A stretch of 64,000 nt of DNA from assembly GCF_003319125.1 (NCBI RefSeq), contig NZ_QOHG01000007.1, positions 162,473 to 226,472 of the forward strand, read 5' to 3'. Below, piece after piece: positions 8,009 through 16,025 of the stretch. Both the position numbers and the translations under genes were made by a program. The notes below the pieces were generated by a model. That model had not been told where the DNA came from and ran no database searches. It worked only from the letters and a program-made list of their open reading frames with translations. How positions within the stretch are numbered: the first letter of the stretch is position 1; every line of letters begins with the position of its first letter. The stretch is from Blastococcus sp. TF02A-26 (GTDB lineage: Bacteria > Actinomycetota > Actinomycetes > Mycobacteriales > Geodermatophilaceae).

Positions 8009-8569
8009 ATGACCTCCATGGGACGAGTGATCGCGGGCATGACCATGTCGCTGGACGGGTTCGTGGAGGACGCCGAGGGCAGCTCCGGGCCGCTGTACGA
8101 GGACTTCGACGTCCTGGGCCGGTCCGACTACATGACGTCCATGCAGGACGAGACCGGCGCGGTGCTCATGGGCCGGCGGACGTTCGAGATGGGCGGCGAC
8201 CCCGACTCCTGGGCCGACGAGGGCTACGAGTTCCAGGTGCCGATCTTCGTGCTCACGCACACCCCGCCGGAGAAGACGCCGAAGGGCACCGACCGGTTGT
8301 CCTTCACCTTCGTGACCGACGGGCTGGAGACGGCGGTCGACCGCGCGAAGCAGGCAGCCGGTGACCGCGCTGTGACCGTGGTCGGCGGCGCCGACGTCAA
8401 CCGCCAGCTGCTGGCCGCCGGGCTCGTCGACGAGCTGCGGGTCGACGTCATGCCGGTCCTCCTGGGCGCGGGCCTCCCGCTCTTCGCGGGCGTGGGGCCG
8501 CACTCCCTGGAGAAGATCGGCGTCGAGGAGATCGGCGTCCGCACCTCGCTGCGCTTCCGGGTGACCTGA
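8009..8569 (+). CDS. RibD C-terminal/DHFR-like reductase family protein
   Basis: The 186-aa protein has the family N-terminus GRVIAGMTMSLDGFVED, the GAVLMGRRTFEMG helix, and the C-terminal VTVVGGADVNRQLLAAGLVDELRVDVMPVLLG segment, shown by its GGADVNRQLLAAGLVDEL core, for NADPH binding. This is the large stand-alone DHFR-fold group related to the reductase half of RibD; most members have no known substrate. The ATG at 8009 is used; a second ATG at 8018 is also possible. It seems to be monocistronic between two unrelated oxidoreductases. Confidence 0.88.
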   Translation: MTSMGRVIAGMTMSLDGFVEDAEGSSGPLYEDFDVLGRSDYMTSMQDETGAVLMGRRTFEMGGDPDSWADEGYEFQVPIFVLTHTPPEKTPKGTDRLSFTFVTDGLETAVDRAKQAAGDRAVTVVGGADVNRQLLAAGLVDELRVDVMPVLLGAGLPLFAGVGPHSLEKIGVEEIGVRTSLRFRVT

Positions 8570-8634
8570 CCCCGCGGACGGGCCCGGCGCCTGCGAGGCT
8601 GCACGGGGACCGTCCGGGACGAAGGAGCGTGCAC

Positions 8635-9801
8635 GTGGCCAACCACGGGGACTGGCAGTTCGGCATCTACCTCGAGGGGCTCACCGGCGGGAAGCCGGCG
8701 CTGCCCATGGACTACGCCACGCTCGAGGCGGCAGCCGCCGACGCCATGTCGACGGAGGTCTGGTCCTACGTCGCGGGCGGCGCCGGCGACGAGCACACCC
8801 AGCGCGCGAACGTCACCGCCTTCACCCGCTGGGGGCTGATGCCACGGATGCTCGCCGGCGCCGCCGAGCGCGACCTGTCGGTGGAGCTGTTCGGCCAGCG
8901 GTTCGCGACGCCGCTCATGCTCGCGCCGGTCGGCGTGATCGGGATCTGCGAGCCCGAGGGGCACGGCGACCTCACGACGGCCCGGGCGTCGGCGGCGACG
9001 GGCGTGCCGATGATCGCGTCGACGCTGTCGCAGGACCCGATGGAGGACGTCGCCGCCGCGCTGGGTGACACCCCCGGCTGGTTCCAGCTCTACCCGCCGA
9101 ACGACCGCGAGCTGACCGAGAGCCTGGTCCGGCGGGCCGAGGCGGCCGGCTTCACGGCCATCGTGATCACCCTCGACACGCTCACCCTCGGCTGGCGGCC
9201 GCGGGACCTGGCGATCGCCAGCTTCCCCCAGCTGAAGGGCCTGTGCCTGGCCAACTACACCTCCGACCCCGTCTTCCGGTCGCGGCTGTCCGCCCCGCCG
9301 GAGGAGGACCCGCAGGCCGCCGTGGGGCTGTGGGCGATGCTGTTCGGCAACCAGAGCCTGAGCTGGGACGACCTCGCCTGGCTGCGCTCGCTCACGTCGC
9401 TGCCGATCCTGCTCAAGGGCATCTGCTCCCCCGACGACGCGCGGCGAGCCATCGACGCCGGGATCGACGGCATCCACTGCTCCACCCACGGCGGCCGCCA
9501 GGCCAACGGCGGGCTGCCGGCGCTCGACTGCCTCCCCGAGGTGGTCGACGCGGCCGGCGACGCGCCGGTCGTCTTCGACTCCGGCGTGCGCGGCGGTGCC
9601 GACGTCGTCAAGGCGCTCGCGATGGGCGCCCGTGCCGTGGCGGTCGGCCGCCCCTACGCCTACGGGCTGGCCGTCGGCGGTCAGGCCGGCATCGAGCACG
9701 TGCTCAAGTGCCTGCTCGGCGAGACCGACCTGACGATGGCCATCAACGGCTACCCGACGGTCGGCGCGCTGACCCGGGACGCGCTGCGGCCCGTGCGCTG
9801 A
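8635..9801 (+). CDS. FMN-dependent 2-hydroxyacid oxidase, lactate 2-monooxygenase type
   Basis: The 388-aa protein is a full-length FMN TIM barrel. It shows QLYPPNDRELTESLVRRAE, the flavin-contacting Lys in PILLKGI, the catalytic His in STHGGRQANGG and the phosphate site FDSGVRGGADVVKAL...AVGRP. Length and the long N-terminus (NHGDWQFGIYLEGLTGG) fit actinobacterial lactate 2-monooxygenase better than glycolate oxidase. The family usually has SNHGGRQ; Thr replaces Asn here. I chose the GTG at 8635 because GGAG lies 7 bases upstream; an in-frame GTG at 8629 is too close to that site. Confidence 0.9.
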   Translation: MANHGDWQFGIYLEGLTGGKPALPMDYATLEAAAADAMSTEVWSYVAGGAGDEHTQRANVTAFTRWGLMPRMLAGAAERDLSVELFGQRFATPLMLAPVGVIGICEPEGHGDLTTARASAATGVPMIASTLSQDPMEDVAAALGDTPGWFQLYPPNDRELTESLVRRAEAAGFTAIVITLDTLTLGWRPRDLAIASFPQLKGLCLANYTSDPVFRSRLSAPPEEDPQAAVGLWAMLFGNQSLSWDDLAWLRSLTSLPILLKGICSPDDARRAIDAGIDGIHCSTHGGRQANGGLPALDCLPEVVDAAGDAPVVFDSGVRGGADVVKALAMGARAVAVGRPYAYGLAVGGQAGIEHVLKCLLGETDLTMAINGYPTVGALTRDALRPVR

Positions 9802-9852
9802 ACCCGGGGGCCGCCCGTGGGTGATGGACGGACGGCGAACGGTGGCGCATCA

Positions 9853-9879
9853 TTGGCAGTCGCCGGGTGAGAGTGCCAG
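9853..9879 (+). promoter_or_regulatory. CIRCE element (HrcA operator) upstream of the Ruc/FmdB gene
   Basis: TTGGCAGTC (9853-9861), a 9-base spacer, then GAGTGCCAG (9871-9879). The right arm is identical to the actinobacterial CIRCE arm, the left differs at two of nine positions, and the 9-base spacer is exact. CIRCE is bound by the heat-shock repressor HrcA. It lies 42 bases before the start codon of the FmdB-type gene. Confidence 0.85.
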
Positions 9880-9921
9880 CCCGGCGTCGCCCGACCCCAG
9901 CCCGACCAGGAGCATCCCGCC

Positions 9922-10257
9922 GTGCCGACCTACCAGTACGCCTGCACCAACCCCGACGGCAAGCACGAGTTCGAGGTCGTGCAGTCCTTCACCGACGCGC
10001 CCGTGAGCGAGTGCCCCGAGTGCGGCGCCCCGGTGCGCAAGGTCTACGGCTCGGTCGGCGTCGTCTTCAAGGGCTCGGGCTTCTACCGCACCGACAGCCG
10101 CGGCAGCACCTCGTCGAGCGAGTCCTCCTCGTCGACCTCGTCGACCTCGTCGAGCCTGGACAGCGGCAGCAGCACCAAGAAGGAGTCGACGAGTTCCTCG
10201 TCCTCCTCGACCTCCTCGTCCTCCGGCAGCACGTCGAAGGCCGCCAGCGCCGGCTGA
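9922..10257 (+). CDS. ruc: FmdB-type zinc-ribbon protein, likely Ruc redox-regulated chaperone
   Basis: The 111-aa protein has a zinc-ribbon N-terminal half (MPTYQYACTNPDGKHEFEVV by sequence, then CPECG and the conserved VGVVFKGSGFYRTDSR) and a Ser/Thr-rich disordered tail from residue 57. Length, domain plan, the upstream CIRCE element and the galU / cyclo-ligase / mscL neighbourhood match mycobacterial Rv0991c (Ruc), a zinc-ribbon chaperone controlled by HrcA. The visible cysteines are C8, C31 and C34. The usual second Cys of the first CxxC is missing, and H15 may replace it. The GTG start is preceded by AGGAG. Confidence 0.88.
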   Translation: MPTYQYACTNPDGKHEFEVVQSFTDAPVSECPECGAPVRKVYGSVGVVFKGSGFYRTDSRGSTSSSESSSSTSSTSSSLDSGSSTKKESTSSSSSSTSSSSGSTSKAASAG

Positions 10258-10352
10258 CCGGCGGGCGCGGGCGCCGTCCACAGCCCGCACGCGCATCCAC
10301 ACCTCCGCGGCCGGCTCCCTCCCCGGGGAGCCGGCCGCGGACGGTGGGGGGC

Positions 10353-10964
10353 ATGGTCCGCCTGCGCCGCCCCCGGTCCGTCGTCCACCTCGTGCGTCAG
10401 TGCCTGGCCGGCCTGCTCGCCCTCGGCGCGCTGCTGCTCGCGCTGCGCCCCGGGCCCGACGAGCCCGCCGGTCCCGATCCGGGGGTGCCGGTGGTCACCG
10501 CCGCGGCCGACCTGCCCGCGGGGACCGCGCTGGACGCCGGCCACCTCGTCGTCACGCGGATGCCGGCCGCACCCGGCGGCGCCGCCGACGACCCGGCCGA
10601 GCTGGTCGGGCGCGCCCTCGCCGGAGCGGTCCGCGCCGGGGAGGCCGTCACCGACGTCCGGTTGGTGGGCTCGGGACTGACCTCGCTCCTGCCCGCCGGC
10701 ACGGTGGCGGCCCCGGTGCGCCCGGCCGACGTCGCGGTGAGCGCGCTCCCCCGCGCCGGGGACCGCGTCGACGTCCTCGCGACCACCGAGGGCGAGGCCC
10801 GTGCCCGCGTGGTCGCCGCCGGTGCACTGGTGCTCATGGCCGCGCCGCCGTCGGACGACCCGGCCGCCGGGCTTCTCCTCCTCGCGGTCGACGCCGGTAC
10901 CGCCGCCGACCTGGCCGCCGCCGCGACCACCTCGACGCTCACGCTGAGCCTGCCGCCGCCCTGA
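10353..10964 (+). CDS. SAF-domain membrane-anchored protein (CpaB/FlgA-like)
   Basis: The 203-aa protein has one N-terminal membrane anchor (LAGLLALGALLLAL, residues about 17-30). A SAF domain follows from about residue 46 (VVTAAADLPAGTALDAGHLV, then GRALAGAVRAGEAVTDVRLV). SAF domains occur in pilus-assembly CpaB and in sugar-acid enzymes. Actinobacteria often carry a short CpaB-like copy beside mscL and fmdB, as here. No pilus gene is nearby, so a pilus role is not supported. The start is ATG, 95 bp after the FmdB stop. Confidence 0.8.
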   Translation: MVRLRRPRSVVHLVRQCLAGLLALGALLLALRPGPDEPAGPDPGVPVVTAAADLPAGTALDAGHLVVTRMPAAPGGAADDPAELVGRALAGAVRAGEAVTDVRLVGSGLTSLLPAGTVAAPVRPADVAVSALPRAGDRVDVLATTEGEARARVVAAGALVLMAAPPSDDPAAGLLLLAVDAGTAADLAAAATTSTLTLSLPPP

Positions 10965-11014
10965 CCAGCGGGTCGACGTGCCGGGTCGCGCCACGGTGTG
11001 GGCCAATGGCGCCC

Positions 11015-11452
11015 ATGCTGAAGGGATTCAGGGACTTCCTGCTGCGCGGCAACGTCGTCGACCTCGCCGTCGCAGTCGTCATCGGCGCGGCGTTCACCGC
11101 CGTGGTGAGCGCCTTCACCGACTCGTTCCTCACCCCGCTCATCGCGCTGGTGAGCGGCGGCGGGGAGGTGGGCGGCACGTTCGAGATCGACGACCAGACG
11201 TTCGACTACGGCGCCTTCATCAGCCAGGTGATCACCTTCGTGATCACCGCGGCGGTCGTGTACTTCCTCGTGGTGCTGCCGATGAAGAAGATCATCGAGC
11301 GGCGCAAGCACGGTGAGGAGGCCGGCCCGGTGGCGCCCACCCAGGTGGAGCTGCTGGTGGAGATCCGCGACCTGCTGCGGGCACAGCAGGGTGCAGGCCC
11401 CGGCCCCGATCCGTCGGGCCCCGGGACGACGACCCTGCCGGGCCAGCTCTAG
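11015..11452 (+). CDS. mscL: Large-conductance mechanosensitive channel
   Basis: The 145-aa protein aligns along its length with MscL. It shows MLKGFRDFLLRGNVVDLAVA at the start, pore helix AVVIGAAFTAVVSAFTDSFL, a periplasmic loop, TM2 (FISQVITFVITAAVVYFLVV) and the cytoplasmic PMKKIIERRK helix. It opens under membrane tension to release solutes during hypo-osmotic shock. I place the start at ATG 11015 by homology; an in-frame ATG at 11006 is possible. Its TAG overlaps the stop of the convergent YbaK-domain gene within a single CTAG. Confidence 0.95.
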   Translation: MLKGFRDFLLRGNVVDLAVAVVIGAAFTAVVSAFTDSFLTPLIALVSGGGEVGGTFEIDDQTFDYGAFISQVITFVITAAVVYFLVVLPMKKIIERRKHGEEAGPVAPTQVELLVEIRDLLRAQQGAGPGPDPSGPGTTTLPGQL

Positions 11453-12150
11453 TCGCTGCCCCAGTGGGGCGGGCGGTCCTCCAGGTAGCGGCGGTCGTCG
11501 TCGGAGGGGTCCGCGGGCCGCTCGCCCCAGCCGAGGTCGCGGTCGTCGGGCGCCCGCTCGCGGACCGGCTCGGCGGGTCGCGGCTGGGCTTCCTCCGGCA
11601 CCGGCCGGCCCAGGCCCTCCAGCACCTCGGCGCCGGGCAGCGCGGCGAGCACCGGCCCGGGCACCGCGAGCTTGCTGCCCCGGGTCCCCGACCCCACGAC
11701 GACGAGGTCGGCGGCGGCCACCGCGGCGTCGACCAGCACCGGCCACCCCGCGGGCAGCCCCACCGGGGTGATGCCGCCGTAGGCCATGCCGCTCTCGGCG
11801 ACGGCGACGTCCTGCGGCGCGAACGACGCCTTGCGGGCGCCGAGATGCCGGCGGACCAGTCCGTTGACGTCGGCGCGGGTGGTGGCCGGTACCAGGCAGG
11901 CGGCGAGCACCGTCTGCCCGGCACGGCGGGCGGCGACCACCACGCAGTTGGCCGAAGCGGCCAGGGGCACCCCGTAGGCCTCGGTGAAGGCTGCCGTGTC
12001 GGCGAGGTCGTCGTCGATCGTGGCGACCCAGGCCGCGCCGGCGAGTGCGGGCAGCGCGGCGGCGACCGGCGGGCCGAGCAGCTCGGCGTGGTCGGCCGCG
12101 GGGAGCCAGGTCAGCGAGCCGAGGCGGGGGGCGGAGGCGGCGTCGGGCAC
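11449..12150 (-). CDS. YbaK/ProX-type aminoacyl-tRNA deacylase domain protein
   Basis: The 233-aa protein holds a YbaK fold at residues about 35-170. Visible parts are NCVVVAARRAGQTVLAACLV, the helix NGLVRRHLGARKASFA and the GGITPVGLP loop with conserved Gly-Pro. Such domains hydrolyse mischarged tRNA. A charged, probably disordered C-terminal tail (RDLGWGERPADPSDDDRR) is an unusual addition. The GTG at 12150 is chosen because GGAGG lies 8 bases upstream; a GTG at 12168 is a weaker alternative. It converges on mscL, sharing CTAG for both stops. Confidence 0.8.
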   Translation of the reverse strand: MPDAASAPRLGSLTWLPAADHAELLGPPVAAALPALAGAAWVATIDDDLADTAAFTEAYGVPLAASANCVVVAARRAGQTVLAACLVPATTRADVNGLVRRHLGARKASFAPQDVAVAESGMAYGGITPVGLPAGWPVLVDAAVAAADLVVVGSGTRGSKLAVPGPVLAALPGAEVLEGLGRPVPEEAQPRPAEPVRERAPDDRDLGWGERPADPSDDDRRYLEDRPPHWGSD

Positions 12151-12300
12151 GCCCCGATCCTCCGTCACGCCCGGAGGCGTCCGCCTCCCGGGCGATACCG
12201 CCATTCCGCACGGGAGGTGCGGGTCGGCGGCCGGATCGGTGCGCTTCCTGGCCGGATCCCCGCTGGGCCGACCGGTGCCGGCGCAGCCAGGATGGAGGCC

Positions 12301-12663
12301 ATGATCGGCCGGTTGCACTCCGTCGTCCTGGACGCGCCCGACGCGCACGCGCTCGCCTCGTTCTACGCCGAGCTGCTGGGGATGGAGGTGAGCAAGGGCG
12401 GTCCGGGTGACGACTGGGTGGTGGTCACCGGCCAGGGCCACCGGCTGGCGTTCCAGCAGGCGCCGGACCTGCAGCCACCGGACTGGCCGGACCCCGACCG
12501 GCCGCAGCAGTTCCACCTCGACGTCTTCGTGACCGACATCGAGGAGGCCGAGCCGAAGGCCCTGGCCCTGGGCGCCCGGAAGCTGCCCGGCGGCGGCGGC
12601 GACTTCCGCGTCTACGCCGACCCGGTGGGCCACCCCTTCTGCCTGGTCTGGGACGCCGCGTGA
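12301..12663 (+). CDS. VOC-superfamily (glyoxalase-like) protein
   Basis: The 120-aa protein is a single VOC domain: IGRLHSVVLDAPDAHALASFY, then FYAELLGMEV, a central FHLDVFVTDIEEAE metal-side strand and a closing DPVGHPFCLVW. This subgroup (glyoxalase-6-like) is common in actinobacteria, with no assigned substrate. The start may be ATG 12301 or ATG 12292. Its last codon overlaps the start of the thioesterase gene (GTGA), and a phosphotransferase follows the same way, so the three form one operon. Confidence 0.85.
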   Translation: MIGRLHSVVLDAPDAHALASFYAELLGMEVSKGGPGDDWVVVTGQGHRLAFQQAPDLQPPDWPDPDRPQQFHLDVFVTDIEEAEPKALALGARKLPGGGGDFRVYADPVGHPFCLVWDAA

Positions 12664-13079
12664 CCGCCGAGCTGCCGCCGGTCGACCTGACCGCGGCCAG
12701 CCCGTTCGTGGCGGCCACCGCCTTCGACGTCACCGAGGCCACCGGCACCCGGGTCACCGGCACGGTGGAGACCGGGGCGCAGCAGCACACGCCGTGGGGT
12801 GTGGTGCACGGCGGGCTGTACTGCGCGGTGATCGAGTCCGCGGCGAGCATCGGGGCCAGCACGGCCGTGGCCGACCGCGGTCAGTTCGCCGTCGGGGTCA
12901 ACAACAACACCGACTTCGTCCGTCCGATGACCGCCGGGCGGCTGGACGTCGTCGCCGAGCCGATCCAGCAGGGCCGCACCCTGCAGCTGTGGCAGGTCGC
13001 GCTCACCCGCGCCGAGGACGGCAAGCTCGTCGCCCGCGGTCAGGTGCGGCTGCAGAACGTGCCCCTGCCCTCGTCGTGA
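12660..13079 (+). CDS. PaaI-family hotdog thioesterase
   Basis: The 139-aa hotdog-fold protein has the PaaI/YdiI signature WGVVHGGLYCAVIESAAS at residues about 44-61, with the HGG motif, followed by NNNTDFVRPM and GRLDVVAEPIQQGRTLQLWQV. Members hydrolyse aromatic or medium-chain acyl-CoA. The GTG start overlaps the VOC stop, and the stop overlaps the next GTG, giving translational coupling on both sides. Confidence 0.9.
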   Translation: MTAELPPVDLTAASPFVAATAFDVTEATGTRVTGTVETGAQQHTPWGVVHGGLYCAVIESAASIGASTAVADRGQFAVGVNNNTDFVRPMTAGRLDVVAEPIQQGRTLQLWQVALTRAEDGKLVARGQVRLQNVPLPSS

Positions 13080-13915
13080 CCGCGGCGGCCGCGGTCGCCG
13101 CCGCGCGGGCCGTGGCCGCCGACGCCGGCGTCCCCTCCCCCACTCCGCGGGTGCTCGCCGACGGCGTCAACGTTGTCGTCCACCTCGCGCCGGCGCCGGT
13201 GGTGGCGCGGGTGGCGACGCGGACGACGGAGCTGCGACCCGACGCCACCGTCCCGTTCGGCCGCGAGGTGGCGCTGGCGGGCGCCCTCGCCGCGGCCGGT
13301 GCCGCCGTCGTCCGGCCGAGCGCGGTCGTGCCGCCGGGGCCGCACGTGCGCGACGGGCTGGTGCTGTCGTTCTGGCAGCACGTCGAGGTGCTCCCCGACC
13401 GCCCCGGGCCGCGGGAGGCCGCGACGGCGCTGGCCGAGCTGCACGAGCACCTGGTGCGGGTCCTCCCGGCCGGGGAGCCGCTGGACCGGCCGCTGCTCGA
13501 CCTGGCGGCCTTCGCCGCAGACGGTGCGCGCTGGGGCGCGACCCCGGCCCAGTGCCGGCGGCTCGGCGAACGGCTCGCCACCCTCCGCCCGCGGCTGGCC
13601 GGCGAGGTGGTCGCGCTGCACGGCGACGCCCACCCGGGGAACCTGCTCGCCACGCCCGGCGGCTGGCGCTGGACCGATCTCGAGGACACCTGCCCCGGCC
13701 CGCGAGAGTGGGACCTCGCCTGCCTGCGACTGACCAGCCGCCTCGACGGCCGGGCCGCGCTCGACGGGCTCCCCGGCTCGCCGTCCGACGCCGAGCTCGC
13801 TCCCTGGCTGGAGCTGCGCCGCATGCACGCGGCGGCGTGGACGGCGGTGCTCGCCGCCTCCCGACCGGCCCACCGGGCGGCCGCCGTGGAGCGGCTGACC
13901 GCCGAGTTCGGCTGA
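13076..13915 (+). CDS. Aminoglycoside-phosphotransferase-like kinase
   Basis: The 279-aa protein has the APH/ChoK kinase fold. The catalytic loop is LHGDAHPGNLL (residues about 181-191; D and N intact) and the metal-binding segment is WTDLEDTCPGPREWDLA. An N-lobe with VVARVATRTTELR and a conserved Glu in FGREVALAGAL precede it. Such proteins phosphorylate small alcohols or sugars; the substrate is unknown and antibiotic resistance should not be assumed. The GTG start overlaps the thioesterase stop. Confidence 0.85.
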   Translation: MTAAAAVAAARAVAADAGVPSPTPRVLADGVNVVVHLAPAPVVARVATRTTELRPDATVPFGREVALAGALAAAGAAVVRPSAVVPPGPHVRDGLVLSFWQHVEVLPDRPGPREAATALAELHEHLVRVLPAGEPLDRPLLDLAAFAADGARWGATPAQCRRLGERLATLRPRLAGEVVALHGDAHPGNLLATPGGWRWTDLEDTCPGPREWDLACLRLTSRLDGRAALDGLPGSPSDAELAPWLELRRMHAAAWTAVLAASRPAHRAAAVERLTAEFG

Positions 13916-13960
13916 GCCCGGGCGCCGGAACGAATCGGTCTCGCTGCACGTCTGGACGGC

Positions 13961-14749
13961 ATGAGGCCCGGGCGAGGCGTTGTCGTGGTCCTGTGCGGTC
14001 TCCTGCTCGGGGGCTGCGCGTCCGCCGAGGAGGAGCAGCCGGCGACCCCCGAGCTGCCGGCGGTGTCGCTCTTCGACGCGAGCTACGACACCCCGGCGAC
14101 GGCCTCGGAGCTGATCCGGGAGTCCTACGTCGTCGCCCGCGGCCGATTCGTCGGCGGGCCCGTGGTCGTGTCGGCATCGACGGACCCGGAGCTCCCCTCG
14201 GAGCTCGTGGTCTGGGAATTCGTGCCCGACGAGGTCTACCGCGACGTACGCGTGGACGACGCCCCAGCGCGGGTCGCCGAGGAGCAGCGGGGCTCGATCC
14301 TCGTGGCGGCCGGCGCGATCGTCGTCGGGCAGATGCGGGGCGACCAGCCGCTCGTCGAGTTCGTCCAGAGCTTCCCCAGCACCTCCAACGTCAACGGCTT
14401 CCCCCTCGACCGCCCGGTCTACGTCTTCCTCAGCCCGGGTGTGATGCCCCGCGACGCCGTGGAGCGGGACCCCGAGCTGACCCACGTCATGGGTCTGGCC
14501 GGGCCGGCGCAGTGCTACCTCGTCGACGACCTCTCCCGGTCCTGCGGCTACGTGGCCGACACCCCCGGAGGTGACCCCGGCGCGGTGCTCGAAGCGGGCA
14601 ACCTCGTGCCGAGCGGCCTCACCGTGGAGGCGATCGAGGGATCGGCCTCGCTCCGCGAGGTCGTCTCCGCTGCCCCCTACGCGGAGCTCGACCCCCTCAT
14701 CGACGCCGAGCGGTTCGTCGCGCTCCCCGCGGAGGGCGGCGAGGGTTGA
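13961..14749 (+). CDS. Secreted lipoprotein of unknown function
   Basis: The 262-aa protein carries a lipoprotein signal peptide ending in lipobox LLGGC at residues about 16-20. The mature part starts with a Glu-rich linker (ASAEEEQPATPELPA) and then a domain with FDASYDTPATASELIRESYVV and VYVFLSPGVM. I do not recognise the domain; the opening looks like actinobacterial families of short extracytoplasmic proteins with a repeated 'ELI..S..VV.G.F' strand. It stands alone, 45 bp after the kinase gene, and converges on the next gene 4 bp away. Confidence 0.75.
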   Translation: MRPGRGVVVVLCGLLLGGCASAEEEQPATPELPAVSLFDASYDTPATASELIRESYVVARGRFVGGPVVVSASTDPELPSELVVWEFVPDEVYRDVRVDDAPARVAEEQRGSILVAAGAIVVGQMRGDQPLVEFVQSFPSTSNVNGFPLDRPVYVFLSPGVMPRDAVERDPELTHVMGLAGPAQCYLVDDLSRSCGYVADTPGGDPGAVLEAGNLVPSGLTVEAIEGSASLREVVSAAPYAELDPLIDAERFVALPAEGGEG

Positions 14750-14753
14750 TCGG

Positions 14754-15674
14754 TCACCCGCCCGTCACGTGCGCCGGGTCGAGGACGACGGAGAACAGCG
14801 CCCGGGGGTCCTGCAGAGTGGCCGGCGGGAGCGCGGCCGACCGCGGGACGACGCGGTCCCACCGGGCCGGACGGCGGTGCGGGAGCAGCTCCCGGCCCTG
14901 GAACCGGTAGTTCCCGACCACCTCGCCCAGCAGCAGCCCGGCGCCGTGCTCGATCGGCAACCCCACCCGGTCGCCGGGCCGCATCTCGTCGAGGAAGGTC
15001 GACAGCTGGCGGAGGTCCTTGGCCGGGCGACGTCCGGTCAGCTCCTTGGACAGGGCGCGCAGTTCCGCCGGATCGAGCCCGGTGGCGTCGACGTCGATCC
15101 CCGACTGGGTGCCCAGCCCGACCACTCCGGCGGCCAGGCACGCGCCCAGCTCGTTGTGGTTGCGCGGCCGCACGACCCACACCCGCACGCCGTCGGGCTC
15201 CGGCGGCGGGGGCACGTCGTCGGGCTCGGGCCAGACGTAGGGCAGGTCGTCGGGCTCCGAGCCGAACAGCACGGTGAACCGCGGCCGGTAGAACTCCGGC
15301 TCCTTGGCCAGCAAGTTCGACCGGTGCGACAGGTGCAGCGCCGGATCACCCAGCCACGAGGGCAGCAGACCGGCGGCGGCGAGCTCCTCCTGCGAGGCCT
15401 CGACCACCTCGGGGGCGAACTCGCCGATCTGCGTGAACGTGCTGTCGGCGAACCCCCGCTCCCGCCAGACCCGCACCATCGCCAGTCCGTAGGCCACGAG
15501 TGCAGGGGTACGGCCACGCCACATCCGCACGACCGGGTGCGAGACCCAGCCGTAGTCGGGGAGTTCCAGCGCACGGAGCACCTGGAGGGTCTCCACCCGC
15601 TGCTTGCCCAGCCGAGGGGAGTCCAGCAGCCGCGCGCTCTCGGCGAAGTCGGCCACCGGCAGGAAGGTCTGCAT
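14754..15674 (-). CDS. Pyr_excise-like / PUA-like fusion (MSMEG_6728-type protein)
   Basis: The 306-aa protein has two parts. Residues 1-130 match the pyrimidine-dimer DNA glycosylase-like family: MQTFLPVADF, LDSPRLGKQRVE and HPVVRMWRGRTPALVAYG. Residues about 165-270 (VWVVRPRNHNELGACLAAGV, then STFLDEMRPGDRVGLPI and GEVVGNYRFQ) look like the PUA/EVE-type reader seen at the start of Mrr-type restriction proteins. T4 endonuclease V uses Thr2 as nucleophile; residue 2 here is Gln, so glycosylase activity is doubtful. Proline-rich residues 150-162 link the parts. It may be a reader of modified or damaged DNA. Confidence 0.7.
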   Translation of the reverse strand: MQTFLPVADFAESARLLDSPRLGKQRVETLQVLRALELPDYGWVSHPVVRMWRGRTPALVAYGLAMVRVWRERGFADSTFTQIGEFAPEVVEASQEELAAAGLLPSWLGDPALHLSHRSNLLAKEPEFYRPRFTVLFGSEPDDLPYVWPEPDDVPPPPEPDGVRVWVVRPRNHNELGACLAAGVVGLGTQSGIDVDATGLDPAELRALSKELTGRRPAKDLRQLSTFLDEMRPGDRVGLPIEHGAGLLLGEVVGNYRFQGRELLPHRRPARWDRVVPRSAALPPATLQDPRALFSVVLDPAHVTGG

Positions 15675-15713
15675 CGCCGTCGATCCTCGCCGAGGTCGGG
15701 CCCGGCCGCCCGC

Positions 15714-16025
15714 TCAGTCGAGGGCCTCCAGATCACGCAACGCCGTCTCCCAGCGCGTGCGCCGGGCGTCGTCGTCCTGCTCCCACCACGCCTCGCCGCG
15801 CTCCCCCAGCCCGGTCTTGGCCAGCTGGACGCGGGCCCGCGCGGCGGCCAGAGCGGTCGCGTCGTCGGCGCGACCGGCGGCGCGCACCCCGGACCGGCCG
15901 ACGCCGAGGTGGTGCAGCAGCCGGGCCCGGACGTCGTCGGGCAGCGCCGGATCGGCGGTCCGCCACCGCCGGCCGTCGACGACGATCCAGCGCCCGTCGT
16001 CGGTGCGGGAGACCTCGCGGGTCAC
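15714..16025 (-). CDS. Small actinobacterial protein of unknown function
   Basis: The 103-aa protein begins with SRTDDGRWIVVDGRRWRTAD and ends with a helical stretch (ARARVQLAKTGLGERGEAWWE). This plan is widespread in actinobacteria, where it is often labelled 'biopolymer transporter Tol' without basis; I see no membrane segment. The GTG start overlaps the stop of the sirtuin gene (GTGA), so the two are translated together. A role in DNA or protein modification is suggested only by that coupling. Confidence 0.75.
   Translation of the reverse strand: MTREVSRTDDGRWIVVDGRRWRTADPALPDDVRARLLHHLGVGRSGVRAAGRADDATALAAARARVQLAKTGLGERGEAWWEQDDDARRTRWETALRDLEALD

Noticed and set aside
5731..8046. A 771-codon open frame on the minus strand covering the GMC gene and the MarR gene.
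   Set aside because: Only its last 166 codons make a recognisable protein (MarR). The rest is antisense to a full-length GMC oxidoreductase and reads as low-complexity His/Asp/Arg-rich sequence, the usual shadow in 74% G+C DNA.
10095..10235. A DNA repeat array suggested by the TCGTCGACCTCGTCGAC-like stretch in the FmdB-type gene.
   Set aside because: It is the codon-level result of a Ser-rich disordered tail, typical of Ruc proteins, not a separate repeat element or CRISPR.
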